Assembly (NCBI GenBank): GCA_963969495.1
Contig: OZ018324.1
Location: 154,780,672-154,844,671 of the forward strand
DNA from: Ceratothoa steindachneri
Lineage: Eukaryota; Arthropoda; Malacostraca; Isopoda; Cymothoidae
DNA length: 64,000 bases
Direction of reading: 5' to 3'
In this document: positions 63,882-64,000 of the stretch, piece by piece
Position numbering within the stretch: the stretch's first letter is position 1
Layout of the letters: the number at the start of each line of letters is the position of its first letter
Notes under the pieces: model-generated
Database searches by the model: none
What the model was told of the DNA's origin: nothing
Seen by the model: only the letters and a program-made list of their open reading frames with translations
Made by a program: the position numbers and the translations under genes

Positions 63882-64000
63882 GGATGACAAAAGCCACAAG
63901 GGCCTATCAAAGGTCATCCGCCTCCGTCAAAACCCACCCACAAAAAGCACCATCACCAGGGAAAAACAAAATCAAAGTCCCCCACAATATAATATAACAG
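63882..64000 (-). repeat. CR1-3-type 3' UTR at window edge
   Basis: GGATGACAAAAGCCACAAGG to CAAAGTCCCCCACAATATAA is the inverse of the CR1-3 3' UTR (about 55605-55720). A minus-strand CR1 copy probably continues beyond the window. Confidence 0.6.

Overview
The window looks like a slice of a large, repeat-choked arthropod genome, most likely a malacostracan crustacean. That placement is inference. It rests on CR1-type LINEs, one of which ends in a TTCTTATG-type tandem tail, together with mariner and hAT transposons, GIY-YIG Penelope-like elements (PLEs) and about sixteen long (TA)n tracts. I see no intact host gene, no rRNA and no convincing functional tRNA. Nearly all recognisable coding sequence belongs to transposable elements, most of it broken by frameshifts, stops, truncations or nested insertions.

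Layout. 0-3.1 kb: Ty3/gypsy element with an internal deletion and a putative 3' LTR. 3.4-3.6 kb: a PLE-type 3' tail with a hammerhead-like motif and (TA)n. 4.7-10.7 kb: a minus-strand CR1-like LINE split by a deleted mariner (7135-8061) and a hAT element (8554-10014). 11-14.8 kb: microsatellites, a perfect 220-240 bp direct repeat and a LINE reverse-transcriptase fragment. 15-17.3 kb: a Jockey-like LINE 5' half. 17.3-21.0 kb: two PLEs around a second deleted mariner. 21.05-21.8 kb: a third copy of that mariner. 23.2-25.0 kb: a decayed gene of an unnamed family that I recall as multicopy in arthropods. 25.2-25.7 kb: a Tc1/mariner relic. 27.5 kb: an OTU-protease-like exon. 28.4-30.0 kb: a 42-bp coding minisatellite and a hAT (ZMYM1/DUF4371-type) relic. 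30-33.2 kb: a CR1 LINE with a 574-codon open frame. 34.1-35.5 kb: a duplicated CGATAA-rich unit. 37.3-40.3 kb: a PLE interrupted by a Jockey-like LINE. 40.5-47.0 kb: two divergent Jockey-like LINEs. 47.2-56.8 kb: a gypsy element whose LTRs contain a mariner and a CR1 LINE. 56.8-58.8 kb: head-to-tail PLE units. 61-64 kb: several CR1 pieces, including an ORF1 with all SGNH-hydrolase blocks.

The most interesting pattern is a repeated junction at PLE ends. In six places a hammerhead-like core (C-Y-G-A-R-G-A type, hairpin, GAAA) is followed, on the PLE sense strand, by a short leader and then by a (TA)n tract. In four of these the leader contains the beginning of another PLE reading frame; a fifth has a short ATG-led frame of unknown identity, and the sixth has none I can see. 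One such unit (58444-58743) has (TA)n on both sides. This suggests PLEs that insert into, or prime on, TA microsatellites and carry a self-cleaving-type RNA motif at unit boundaries. A second notable system is a mariner family whose three copies share one internal deletion, consistent with spread of a non-autonomous derivative. Function and activity are inference throughout. The calls come from reading sequence motifs without database searches.
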